Source of the DNA: Pelosinus sp.
GTDB lineage: Bacteria > Bacillota > Negativicutes > DSM-13327
Assembly (NCBI GenBank): GCA_029239675.1
Contig: JARBUM010000003.1
Span: 53,687 to 117,686, forward strand
DNA length: 64,000 bases
Direction of reading: 5' to 3'
This document shows, piece after piece, positions 52,480-61,525 of the stretch (its first letter is position 1; each line of letters starts with the position of its first letter). Position numbers and translations under genes: made by a program. Below the pieces are notes generated by a model, which worked only from the letters and a program-made list of their open reading frames with translations, had not been told where the DNA came from and did no database searches.

Positions 52480-54432
52480 ATGCTTAATAATATACGAATA
52501 GGCATACCAATCATAGGAAGCAAATACTGGTATGCAGGTGTTACGATAGTGGAATCGATTATCAGCTCCATTACCCAAATGCCTAAAGAAGAACGCCCCA
52601 AACTTTTTCTTGTGATAAATGAGGAAAACTTAGAATATCTAATTTTATATGACCTGCTCCCCCTTCATGAACACCTATTCCCATTAATCGACGGTTTAAT
52701 TTATGTGGGTACAAACATAAATACTGCACGTAACTTGATTCACTATCCATTTATCCATTATGTTTCTGCAGACCAACTTTTTCAGAATATCGATTTACTA
52801 CTCCCCATCAATTCAGAGTTATCTCCTGGCCATCCTGCTATACCGTGGATACCGGACTTTCAGCATCATTATCTTCCCCAGCTATTCTCGGTTACTGAAA
52901 TTACAAAACGCAATACTATTTTCCAAAAGATTGCCGATTATTCTCCTTTGGTCCTTTTTACCAGCAATGATGCAAAAAAAGATTTTCTCCAGCTTTATCC
53001 TTCTTCTGCTGCAAAAGCTATAGTACTCCCCTTTCCAGTCCATCTAAAGGAAGAATGGTACACAGGCAATCCTTATCAAATTCAAGAAAAATATAATTTA
53101 CCTGACAAATTTATATTATGCTCTAATCAGTTTTGGATGCATAAAAATCATGCAGTATTATTTAAAGCACTAGCCATTTTACGAAGTAGAGGTCAAGATG
53201 TGCATCTTGTGTGCACTGGCTCAACAACAGATTATCGTAACCCTAATTATTTTAATAAATTACAAGAATATATCCAGGTTCTTAAGATAAGTGATCACGT
53301 CCATATTCTTGGTCTTATTCCCCGCCACGATCAAATACAACTCATGCGCCGTAGTTTATTTGTAGTGCAACCATCCTTATTTGAAGGTTTGAGCTTGATT
53401 ATACAAGAGTGTCAATTATTAGGAAAATCCATCGTCTTATCAGACCTTCCCATACATGAAGAAGAGCATTATGGCACCTATTTTGCACGAACAGACGCAG
53501 AGGACTTATCAAATAAAATAGTAGAATTACTACCAATAGCAAGTCCTGGCCCTAATCTCTTAGCAGAAAGGGAAGCCAAAGCTGAATACAATAAAAAAAC
53601 CCATGAATTTAATTTACAATTTTGTCAGTTCATTATAGGTGCTAAAGAAATTTACAGCTCCTCGGTACGAGACGCCACTTTTTCTCCTAGAGCATCTAGG
53701 CTTGAAAGAATAACCATTGTTACTTCTCTAGCTCCCAATAAAGATCTTCTTATACAAAAAAGAGCCATTGAAAGCTGGGTTGCTTCTGGTTTTCATGTGG
53801 TTTCTATAAACACCCAAGCTGAAATAGGCATGATTCAGCCGTATTTCCCTACTATTGAGTTTATTACGGCCAAAAGAGATGCTAGTGAAACCTACGGCAA
53901 ACCTTATATCTATATTGATGATATTTTATCTTACTTCTCTACCCAGAATAATCGCATATGCGGCATAGTTAATTCCGATATTCATTTCTTTAAGAAAGAC
54001 CTTCCTGCATTCATGTCTAAAGAAGCAGCAAATTCCTTCGTTTTCGGTCCACGCCTTGATATTAAATCCTTTAATGACATCAGTAGTGGAACCTTCTACA
54101 AAGGATTTGACTACTTCTTCTTTGACAAAAGCTTAATCCAGCATTATCCTCCAGCAAAATTTTGTATTGGCCTGCCATGGTGGGATTACTGGCTGCCATT
54201 AATTCCTCTTCTCTCTAAGGTGCCGGTAAAAAAGGTAACCACTCCCATTTGTTATCACATTATACACTCTAGCAATTATTCCATTGCCTCTTGGAAAGCC
54301 CTTGCTATAGAGATGATGAAACACTTCTCTCTAGCGCCCCAAACAAATGACGTCTACCTTGGTTATTTGAATAATTATATTCTTGATTTTATTGAAAAAG
54401 CTTCTACTAGCATTGAATATACAATGAATTAA
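52480..54432 (+). CDS. GT4 glycosyltransferase fused to a second transferase-like domain
   Basis: A 650-residue fusion. Residues 1-395 form a GT4 transferase with GIPIIGSKYWYAGV, LCSNQFWMHKNHAVLFKALA, HILGLIPRHDQI and the donor motif QPSLFEGLSLIIQECQLLGK. Residues 410-640 match the stand-alone 43366 protein ([50 protein letters not shown]). The same domain occurring free and fused in one locus implies partners in a single pathway. It is on the plus strand, opposite most of the locus, together with a gmd-like gene. Confidence 0.82.
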   Translation: MLNNIRIGIPIIGSKYWYAGVTIVESIISSITQMPKEERPKLFLVINEENLEYLILYDLLPLHEHLFPLIDGLIYVGTNINTARNLIHYPFIHYVSADQLFQNIDLLLPINSELSPGHPAIPWIPDFQHHYLPQLFSVTEITKRNTIFQKIADYSPLVLFTSNDAKKDFLQLYPSSAAKAIVLPFPVHLKEEWYTGNPYQIQEKYNLPDKFILCSNQFWMHKNHAVLFKALAILRSRGQDVHLVCTGSTTDYRNPNYFNKLQEYIQVLKISDHVHILGLIPRHDQIQLMRRSLFVVQPSLFEGLSLIIQECQLLGKSIVLSDLPIHEEEHYGTYFARTDAEDLSNKIVELLPIASPGPNLLAEREAKAEYNKKTHEFNLQFCQFIIGAKEIYSSSVRDATFSPRASRLERITIVTSLAPNKDLLIQKRAIESWVASGFHVVSINTQAEIGMIQPYFPTIEFITAKRDASETYGKPYIYIDDILSYFSTQNNRICGIVNSDIHFFKKDLPAFMSKEAANSFVFGPRLDIKSFNDISSGTFYKGFDYFFFDKSLIQHYPPAKFCIGLPWWDYWLPLIPLLSKVPVKKVTTPICYHIIHSSNYSIASWKALAIEMMKHFSLAPQTNDVYLGYLNNYILDFIEKASTSIEYTMN

Positions 54433-54448
54433 TATTGGTGGGATAAAT

Positions 54449-55420
54449 ATGAAAAAAGCCCTTATTACAGGTATTAATGGCCAGGATGGCTCCTATTTAG
54501 CTCAATTATTATTAGCAAATGGCTATCAAGTCCACGGTGTAGTTAGGCAATCTAGTATGGAAAACCATCAAAAACTTTCCTTCCTGAAAGACATTTCTCA
54601 TCAACTCACACTACACATCTGCTCACTAACGAATCATTTATCTATATATAAGCTAATTGATGCAGTGAAACCTGATGAATGTTACCACCTAGCAGCTGCT
54701 AGCTTTGTAAGTTATTCCTTCGAAGATGAAGCTTCTATTCTTGCAACTAATTTAAATCCAACCCATTACTTTCTTTCCAGCATAAAAGAATTAGTGCCCC
54801 ATTGTAGATTTTATTTTGCTGGATCTAGTGAAATTTTCGGCAACGCTGACACGGTACCCCAAACAGAAATAACCCGTTTTAACCCTCGCTCCATATATGG
54901 TATATCAAAGTTAGCCAGTCACTATGTTGTAAAAAATTATCGAGAACATCATGGCTTATACGCCTGTACAGGTTTTTGTTATAATCATGAATCTCCACGT
55001 CGTAATCCAGCCTTTGTTTCACGAAAAATTACATCCTCAGCAGCCAAAATATTTCTAAAGCTGGAGAATAATATTCAACTGGGAAATGTGGATGCTGTTC
55101 GTGATTGGGGCTATGCTCCCGAATACGTTGAAGCCATGTGGATGATGCTCAATAATCCTTTAGGAGCTAAAGATTATATTATTGCCACTGGCATACCCCA
55201 TACGGTTCGCGACCTCTTAGCAATAGCCTTCTCATTGGTAGGACTCGATTATAATAACTATCTAGAGATCAACAGTAATTTTTTCAGACCTAGCGAGCAA
55301 GTCCCCCTGCTAGGTGATGCTTCTAAAATTTATCAGGATTTAGGCTGGCATCCAAAAGTTGGCTTAGAAGAAATCGTGAAAGAAATGATTCTTGAAGATA
55401 TAAAACTATTGAATTCATAG
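54449..55420 (+). CDS. GDP-mannose 4,6-dehydratase-like SDR
   Basis: Extended SDR enzyme of 323 residues, a shorter paralogue of Gmd at 60422. NAD motif GINGQDGSYLAQLLL, catalytic Ser-Ser-Glu in FAGSSEIFGN, Tyr-x3-Lys in YGISKLASHYV, NHESPRRNPAFVSRKIT and VDAVRDWGYAPEYVEAMW. The usual Gly after the Arg pair (ESPRRGE in Gmd) is Asn, so substrate binding may differ. It starts 16 nt after the fusion transferase and is probably cotranscribed. It may make an alternative GDP-deoxysugar. Confidence 0.83.
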   Translation: MKKALITGINGQDGSYLAQLLLANGYQVHGVVRQSSMENHQKLSFLKDISHQLTLHICSLTNHLSIYKLIDAVKPDECYHLAAASFVSYSFEDEASILATNLNPTHYFLSSIKELVPHCRFYFAGSSEIFGNADTVPQTEITRFNPRSIYGISKLASHYVVKNYREHHGLYACTGFCYNHESPRRNPAFVSRKITSSAAKIFLKLENNIQLGNVDAVRDWGYAPEYVEAMWMMLNNPLGAKDYIIATGIPHTVRDLLAIAFSLVGLDYNNYLEINSNFFRPSEQVPLLGDASKIYQDLGWHPKVGLEEIVKEMILEDIKLLNS

Positions 55421-55460
55421 ATAAGATCCCCCACTGTATGAAGCAGCGGGGGATCTTATC
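55421..55460. terminator. Bidirectional terminator between convergent glycan genes
   Basis: ATAAGATCCCCC/GGGGGATCTTAT stem with a 15-nt loop, between the gmd-like gene and the acyl-ligase gene. Confidence 0.88.
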
Positions 55461-58295
55461 TTATGACTCATTTAAATATGTTTTTATGACCTCAGGCATT
55501 GCGATAAAAGAAGTATCCAATAAATACTGTTCTACGGTAAAGTCAGGAGGCAAATGAGCTATCAATGGTCCTCCTGCAGCCATCAGTGCAATTACAGGCA
55601 ATGTAGTATTGGGTATTCCCCAACTTCCTGTTTGTAAGATACACTCATGAGATGCTTCTAGAGTAGGATCAAAACCACCATTGGAATTTAAAGCGGGAAC
55701 AAAACAGAATTTTTTTCCCTTTTCTTCCATTTTTCTTTGCAGGTAATGTAAACTTCCAGAAAATCCATGAATAATAAAACTATCAAAATAATTTATTACT
55801 TGATCCAAAAAGATGGGATTGACACAATAGGAGCAAAAATGCCATAAATCACTATAATCAAGAGTTCTATTTACGCGATTTACTTTCTTATGCTTTAAAG
55901 TATTTTTGTGTTTTTTTATGAAATCACATAATGACCTAACCAGTTTATCGTGATTGGAATAATTGGGCATTTTATCATGGATAATTTTAAAACTGTATTT
56001 ATAATCTTTATATTCCCAATCCGTAGTAAGCTGACGATAGTTTTCACATACTGCCGCCCGAAAAATGGGGACACCTAAATAAAGAGATATTTGCTTTATT
56101 GCTTGCAAATGCATTTCAGGCGAAAGACTATGGCCATGAATAACATCTCCCACAGGCAATAATTGATGATTCCTTGAATATTTCTGCCACCGATATGTTA
56201 CATAATCACTTACTGCCTTTCTACTGAACTTTTTGCTCATCACTGGAAAAGCACCTGCACCACCAACAGCAAATTCCCCATGATCATCCAGAAGAAGTAT
56301 ATTGGCTTCTTTAATTTTTTGCACACAATTTAGATAATAAGAATAGCGCTCATCAAAACCACGACAAATGAAATAATCACAGAATACCAGATCATGATAA
56401 ATAATTGGGGTTGGTGGCATGCAAACATGTTCAAATTCGACTGGCATACCAACTTCTCTTTCAATTAATTCCATATCTTGGGGCGTAAATTTTCCAATTA
56501 CAGAATAATCCATCAAAGAAACTATGGAAATAACTTCTTTCATCTCTGAGTGTACATTATTTTGCTCTTCATTCTTCTTACTACTCATATGAATAATATC
56601 ATTTAGGCTCATTTCACCTGAAATGGCTATATGCTGTTCCTGTGCAATGGTATTTAGAATAATAATGCCTAACGAATCTAATGTTCTTGCGATGGGAGTA
56701 TCAAAAGATGAGCCATGAAAATACTGAGTTATTTCATATCTAATATCCTTAATCATCCCATTCTTTCTTTCACGTTCTTGCCAGCTTTGATATTTAATAT
56801 AATCTTCCAAGGTCTTCTTACGATTTATTTTGCCAGATGAGGTCTTCGTCAAGAATTCCTCTGGCACAAAATGAAATTCAAAATTTCCCATTGGTAATGC
56901 CTGACTTAAACGACTTGCTAGTTCCTTATATTGTTCAATATCTATTATATTTTCTCGTTCTAAAAGAACGAGAAGAGTCTGGGTGCCAGTTCTCGCATCA
57001 TCTTTTGCCAGACATACCCCACGCCCTTCCCACTCTGGAACAGCATGAGCTAAAATAATATCCATTTCATTTAACATAAACTTTTGCCCAGCCTGAATCA
57101 TAACATCATGTTTACGCCCTTCAATAAACAATTCATTATCCTCAATGAACCCAATATCACCGGTGGGGATATATCCTTCGCTGTCGGTTATATTAATATG
57201 ATCTAGATAAGCCTGTATAGAATAGCTGCTTTTGGCATACACTTCATTGCCAACAATTTTTACAAAAGTTCCGGGAATAATTTTGCCACAGCTTGTTACT
57301 TCTCTGCCCTCTTTCTCATATGTTTTAATACCATTGCTTTGGGATATTGCCATAATGGTTTCAGCAAAACCATAAACCACGGAAATAGACTGTAAGTTCG
57401 TGTTGATATGCTGACAGAATCGCACCATTGTTTCTTTCTTGACAGGCTCTCCTCCTGAAACCCAACGTCTCATTGTCGTAAGAGGATCAACCAATGGCTC
57501 TTTCGCCATAACCTCAAAGCCAAAATTAGGCATAAAGCAAAGCGTGCCTTCATATTGAGCAATGGTTTTAAATAGAATAGATCGATTACTTACCCAAACA
57601 ATAGGATCAATTAAAACTAACTTCACTCCTAAAAAAATAGGCATGCTAAAACATGCGATAAACCCCATATCATGATACAAAGGCAACCAGGAAACAATAC
57701 AATCCGTTTCTTTCATTTCCATGATTTGATTATAACTCTGGATATATTGATACAATTGGTCAAAAGTAAATCTCATACCTTTTCTCATACCTGTTGTTCC
57801 TGATGATAGTTGAATAAAGGCACCATTAATGATTTCATCACAACTGGAATCCGCTTCTAGGATTCTACCATCAAAAAATTCTGTTTTCACTATTTTTTCT
57901 ATTTCTAATGCTTTAATGCCAGCCTCACATATCACGCCTTGAATATTGGCAGAAGAAATAGTATGGCTAATGGAATTATGCCAGTAAATGATACTTTGTT
58001 TTTTAGTTGGATATTGTATAATCAATGGCTCCTTGCCAGCATCTAGTACAGCAAACCAATGTAATATTAATTCTCTGGATGTTTTAAAGATAAGCCCAAT
58101 ATATTTTTCATTGGGAAAGTCTTGTAATATCTTATTGCTTAGCCATCTAATCTGCCTGCCACATTCCGAAAATATAACTTTTTCACTCTTATTTTCATCT
58201 ACAATCGTAATATCGGGTATATTTTTTAATATAATCTTGATATTATTCATTTGCTTCTCATCGTCATATAAAAGAGCAACTGCTGATTTTACCAT
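55461..58295 (-). CDS. AMP-dependent acyl ligase - carrier - unknown domain fusion
   Basis: A 944-residue three-part protein. Residues 1-500 are an ANL-superfamily adenylating domain with FIQLSSGTTGMRKG (near 165), VVYGFAETIMA, YIPTGDIGFI and the catalytic-Lys tail SSGKINRKK. Residues 515-575 look like an acyl-carrier domain, with Ser541 in TLDSLGIIIL as the candidate phosphopantetheine site. Residues 590-944 match nothing I know (LLLDDHGEFAVGGAGAFP, VGDVIHGHSLSPEMH). It may activate an acyl or amino acid, load it on the carrier and pass it to a sugar in the glycan. That is inference. ATG 58295 follows AGAGAGG by 8 nt. Confidence 0.78.
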   Translation of the reverse strand: MVKSAVALLYDDEKQMNNIKIILKNIPDITIVDENKSEKVIFSECGRQIRWLSNKILQDFPNEKYIGLIFKTSRELILHWFAVLDAGKEPLIIQYPTKKQSIIYWHNSISHTISSANIQGVICEAGIKALEIEKIVKTEFFDGRILEADSSCDEIINGAFIQLSSGTTGMRKGMRFTFDQLYQYIQSYNQIMEMKETDCIVSWLPLYHDMGFIACFSMPIFLGVKLVLIDPIVWVSNRSILFKTIAQYEGTLCFMPNFGFEVMAKEPLVDPLTTMRRWVSGGEPVKKETMVRFCQHINTNLQSISVVYGFAETIMAISQSNGIKTYEKEGREVTSCGKIIPGTFVKIVGNEVYAKSSYSIQAYLDHINITDSEGYIPTGDIGFIEDNELFIEGRKHDVMIQAGQKFMLNEMDIILAHAVPEWEGRGVCLAKDDARTGTQTLLVLLERENIIDIEQYKELASRLSQALPMGNFEFHFVPEEFLTKTSSGKINRKKTLEDYIKYQSWQERERKNGMIKDIRYEITQYFHGSSFDTPIARTLDSLGIIILNTIAQEQHIAISGEMSLNDIIHMSSKKNEEQNNVHSEMKEVISIVSLMDYSVIGKFTPQDMELIEREVGMPVEFEHVCMPPTPIIYHDLVFCDYFICRGFDERYSYYLNCVQKIKEANILLLDDHGEFAVGGAGAFPVMSKKFSRKAVSDYVTYRWQKYSRNHQLLPVGDVIHGHSLSPEMHLQAIKQISLYLGVPIFRAAVCENYRQLTTDWEYKDYKYSFKIIHDKMPNYSNHDKLVRSLCDFIKKHKNTLKHKKVNRVNRTLDYSDLWHFCSYCVNPIFLDQVINYFDSFIIHGFSGSLHYLQRKMEEKGKKFCFVPALNSNGGFDPTLEASHECILQTGSWGIPNTTLPVIALMAAGGPLIAHLPPDFTVEQYLLDTSFIAMPEVIKTYLNES

Positions 58296-58372
58296 CTTAA
58301 ACACCTCTCTTTGCCATATGAAAATATTCTCTTTAGACCAAAGGTTAGTCGTTCTACACTAGAATTCTCTCT

Positions 58373-59245
58373 TCAATTGAGTTGTAGGCCATGTTCCTCT
58401 TGCCATTGGCAAGTAGAATAATCAAATGCAGTGGGAGTAGCACATTCCTCAGGTACTTTTTCTAAAAAATACTTCATAAATTTTTTAGCATTACCTTGAA
58501 AATGAAGGGCCTTAAATTTAATCAATTTATCAAGAGATAAATTTCTGCACAATACACCTTGGTTGGTATAATATATCTTTTTACAACCATACCATTCTTC
58601 ATAACCATCTGTTAGATTTACATTTAGATCAAAAACTGCATCATTACGAATAATTGATAGATCGTATATTTTTTCTGGATTTGTGTTATTACAATATAAG
58701 TTCACAAATACCATGTCACAAATGCCACCATGGGGTATGGCGGTGATAATTGATTGATACATATTTTCAAGTTGCAGTCTTGATTCTGGTTGCGTATAAC
58801 AATTCGTAATAAATGAACAAAAGGCATCTAAGGCTGCTACATTATTAATAAAAGAGATGCCAGCCGAAATCCCTCCACAAAAAGCAAAATCAAAACCAGT
58901 AAGTTCTTCCTTAGCAATATCTTCATAGAGCATGACATCAGAATCTTGATAATAACATTGCTCTATTTTATGCGTTACCATAAAATCCCGTAATATAAAC
59001 CATCGTTGTATGCAGAATAATTCATATTCATGAGGATTAAAGTTCATGTGCTTATAGACTTTAGCAAATTCCCTCATTGAAGCACTCTCTGCGACATTGA
59101 CATGCTTAACAAAAGGATATTTATTATTGCTTTCATCACCAATTAATATAATATCCTTATCTTTATTTGACCTCTTTGCCTGGAGTAAACTATACTGCAA
59201 ATATTCACTATCCCCATAATGTATGAAAATAATTGGAATAGACAT
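58373..59245 (-). CDS. Putative DxD glycosyltransferase, copy 2
   Basis: A 290-residue paralogue of the 51365 gene: PIIFIHYGDSEYLQYSLLQA, IILIGDESNNKYPF, RWFILRDFM, CYYQDSDVMLYEDI, LHFQGNAKKFMKYF. The DSD motif is kept. It is next to the acyl ligase gene and 78 nt upstream on the same strand, so the two are probably cotranscribed. Confidence 0.7.
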   Translation of the reverse strand: MSIPIIFIHYGDSEYLQYSLLQAKRSNKDKDIILIGDESNNKYPFVKHVNVAESASMREFAKVYKHMNFNPHEYELFCIQRWFILRDFMVTHKIEQCYYQDSDVMLYEDIAKEELTGFDFAFCGGISAGISFINNVAALDAFCSFITNCYTQPESRLQLENMYQSIITAIPHGGICDMVFVNLYCNNTNPEKIYDLSIIRNDAVFDLNVNLTDGYEEWYGCKKIYYTNQGVLCRNLSLDKLIKFKALHFQGNAKKFMKYFLEKVPEECATPTAFDYSTCQWQEEHGLQLN

Positions 59246-59275
59246 CTAGTCCCCCCTCTATAAAATTAATTCCTA

Positions 59276-59385
59276 CCATCGATTGTACCTTACATAAGTC
59301 AACCCTATCTGGTATTAAAAGCGTAGGCGAAGTATCACGGCGAAAGGTTAATACCAGATAGGGTTGACCTATACTATCGAGTTCT
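59276..59385. repeat. Dispersed hairpin repeat, copy C
   Basis: Arms GTCAACCCTATCTGGTATTA (59298-59317) and TAATACCAGATAGGGTTGAC (59349-59368) are perfect complements; the pairing extends one base further inward. The loop reads AAAGCGTAGGCGAAGTATCA and CGGCGAAAGG. Weak outer arms TCGAT/ATCGA flank it. The loop start AAGCGTAGG is shared with copies B and D-like cores. It lies between the fcl and 58373 genes. Confidence 0.8.
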
Positions 59386-59415
59386 TAACTACCTTGGAAT
59401 ACAGCTCTACTCCCG

Positions 59416-60348
59416 TTAAACTTCTAAGGTGTTCAAATACCAATGATAGGTACTATTAATACCATCCTGTAATTTTATCTTTGAATTCCAGCCTAACGCT
59501 TCTAACTTTGAAATATCCAACAGTTTACGCGGAGTTCCGTCAGGCATGGCAGGGTTATATAGGATTTCACCTGGGTACCCTACAACTGTTGCGATTAATT
59601 TTGCTAATTCCCTAATGGAAATATCTTTGCCAACTCCCACATTGATCGGTCCATTTTCTTCATACTCTTTCATTAAAAATAGGCATGCATCAGCTAAGTC
59701 GTCAACATGCAAAAATTCTCGCCGTGGCTTGCCTGTACCCCATATTTCAACACTTGGCAAATGATTAATTTTTGCTTCATGAAATTTTCTAATAAGTGCT
59801 GGCAGCACATGGGATGATGTTAGGTCAAAGTTATCATGTGGGCCATATAAATTAGTCGGCATAATAGATATAAAGTTTGTGCCATATTGCCTGTTATACC
59901 CTTGGCACATTTTGATGCCCGCAATCTTGGCTATGGCATAAGAAGCATTAGTATCCTCTAATTCACCTGTTAACAAGTACTCTTCTTTTATCGGTTGAGG
60001 TGCTAATCTAGGATAAATACAGGAACTCCCTAGAAACAGTAATTTTTTGACCTTATATTGATAAGCAGCATGAATAATGTTCGATTGAATCATAATGTTA
60101 TTATAGATAAAATTGGCTGGATACGTATGATTCTCTAGTATACCTCCAACTTTCGCAGCTGCTACAAACACATACTCCGGCTCTTCAGCAGCAAAAAAAT
60201 TCTTAACCCCATCCTGATTGCATAAATCTAATTCTTGACTTGTACGATATATGATATTGGTATATGAATGATGTATCAGTTTATGCAGGATGGCAGAGCC
60301 GACTAACCCTCGATGCCCAGCAATATAAATTTTGGCATGTTTATCCAT
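59416..60348 (-). CDS. fcl: GDP-L-fucose synthase
   Basis: Epimerase/reductase making GDP-L-fucose from GDP-4-keto-6-deoxymannose; 310 residues. NADPH site YIAGHRGLVGSAILHKL, AAKVGGI, catalytic Ser in LGSSCIYPRLAPQPI, Tyr-x3-Lys in NASYAIAKIAGI, PTNLYGPHDNFD and WGTGKPRREFLHVDDLADA are all present. ATG 60348 follows GGAGG; a longer frame from 60402 has no site. It follows gmd on the same strand. Confidence 0.94.
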   Translation of the reverse strand: MDKHAKIYIAGHRGLVGSAILHKLIHHSYTNIIYRTSQELDLCNQDGVKNFFAAEEPEYVFVAAAKVGGILENHTYPANFIYNNIMIQSNIIHAAYQYKVKKLLFLGSSCIYPRLAPQPIKEEYLLTGELEDTNASYAIAKIAGIKMCQGYNRQYGTNFISIMPTNLYGPHDNFDLTSSHVLPALIRKFHEAKINHLPSVEIWGTGKPRREFLHVDDLADACLFLMKEYEENGPINVGVGKDISIRELAKLIATVVGYPGEILYNPAMPDGTPRKLLDISKLEALGWNSKIKLQDGINSTYHWYLNTLEV

Positions 60349-60421
60349 AACCTGCCTCCAACATCTAAAATAGTAAGATACCTCCTGCCTAGGAGGCACC
60401 ATTCCATGAAAACTCTACTTT

Positions 60422-61519
60422 TTATTCTTTACGATTCCGTATGGTCTCCGAGCTAAATCCATGCTTTTTGCATAGTAATTCACGTTCAACCAATTTTACA
60501 TCTTCTTTTACCATCTGATCTACCATTTCCTTCAAACTAACTTCGGGCTTCCATTTTAGTTTTTCTTTTGCTTTCGTCGCATCCCCTAGCAGAAGATCGA
60601 CTTCTGTTGGGCGAAAATAGCGAGCATCTACCTCAATTAACGTCTCCCCTGTAGCACAATTTACACCTTTTTCCTCTATTCCTGTTCCTTGCCACTCAAT
60701 ACTTGTTCCAATATGATGGAAAGCCATTTCCACAAATTCACGTACGGAATGAGTCTCTCCCGTAGCTATGATATAATCCTCTGCCTTTTCTTGTTGCAAC
60801 ATAAGCCACATCGCTCTTACATAATCACCAGCAAATCCCCAATCCCTTTTTGCATCTAAATTACCTAAATATAATATATTGCCTACTCCTAGCTTGTGAT
60901 GGGCTACGGCTCTCGTAATTTTACGAGTAACAAAAGTTTCACCACGAATCGGTGATTCATGATTAAATAAGATGCCATTACAAGCAAACATATTGTAAGC
61001 TTCCCGATAATTAACAACAATCCAATAGGCATATAATTTGGCCGCAGCATAAGGACTGCGAGGATAGAAAGGTGTCGTTTCTTTCTGAGGGATTTCCTGC
61101 ACTTTTCCAAACAACTCACTGGTAGCAGCTTGATAAAATTTGACTTTATCAATCATATCTAATATACGCAATGCCTCTAATAATCTAAGCGTCCCTAAAG
61201 CATCAGCATTAGCAGTATATTCAGGTGTATCAAAGGAAACCTGAACATGACTTTGGGCTGCTAGGTTATATATCTCATCTGGCTGTACTTCCTGAATAAT
61301 TCGGATCAAATTGGTAGCATCTGTCATGTCACCATAATGCAAGAAGAACTTAACCTGTTTTTCATGAAAGTCCTGATACAAGTGATTAATCCGAGCTGTA
61401 TTTAGTAGAGAACTTCGCCGCTTTATTCCATGAACAATATAGCCCTTCTCCAGTAAAAATTCAGCCAAATATGCACCGTCCTGGCCTGTTATTCCTGTAA
61501 TCAACGCTACTTTTTCCAT
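60422..61519 (-). CDS. gmd: GDP-mannose 4,6-dehydratase
   Basis: Makes GDP-4-keto-6-deoxymannose, the substrate of Fcl; 365 residues. [30 protein letters not shown], catalytic Thr-Ser-Glu in [11 protein letters not shown], Tyr-x3-Lys in [43 protein letters not shown] and [12 protein letters not shown] are present. One Arg of the usual SPRRG is Ile. ATG 61519 is preferred over GTG 61522. It starts 6 nt after the coiled-coil gene ends. Confidence 0.95.
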   Translation of the reverse strand: MEKVALITGITGQDGAYLAEFLLEKGYIVHGIKRRSSLLNTARINHLYQDFHEKQVKFFLHYGDMTDATNLIRIIQEVQPDEIYNLAAQSHVQVSFDTPEYTANADALGTLRLLEALRILDMIDKVKFYQAATSELFGKVQEIPQKETTPFYPRSPYAAAKLYAYWIVVNYREAYNMFACNGILFNHESPIRGETFVTRKITRAVAHHKLGVGNILYLGNLDAKRDWGFAGDYVRAMWLMLQQEKAEDYIIATGETHSVREFVEMAFHHIGTSIEWQGTGIEEKGVNCATGETLIEVDARYFRPTEVDLLLGDATKAKEKLKWKPEVSLKEMVDQMVKEDVKLVERELLCKKHGFSSETIRNRKE

Positions 61520-61525
61520 CACACT

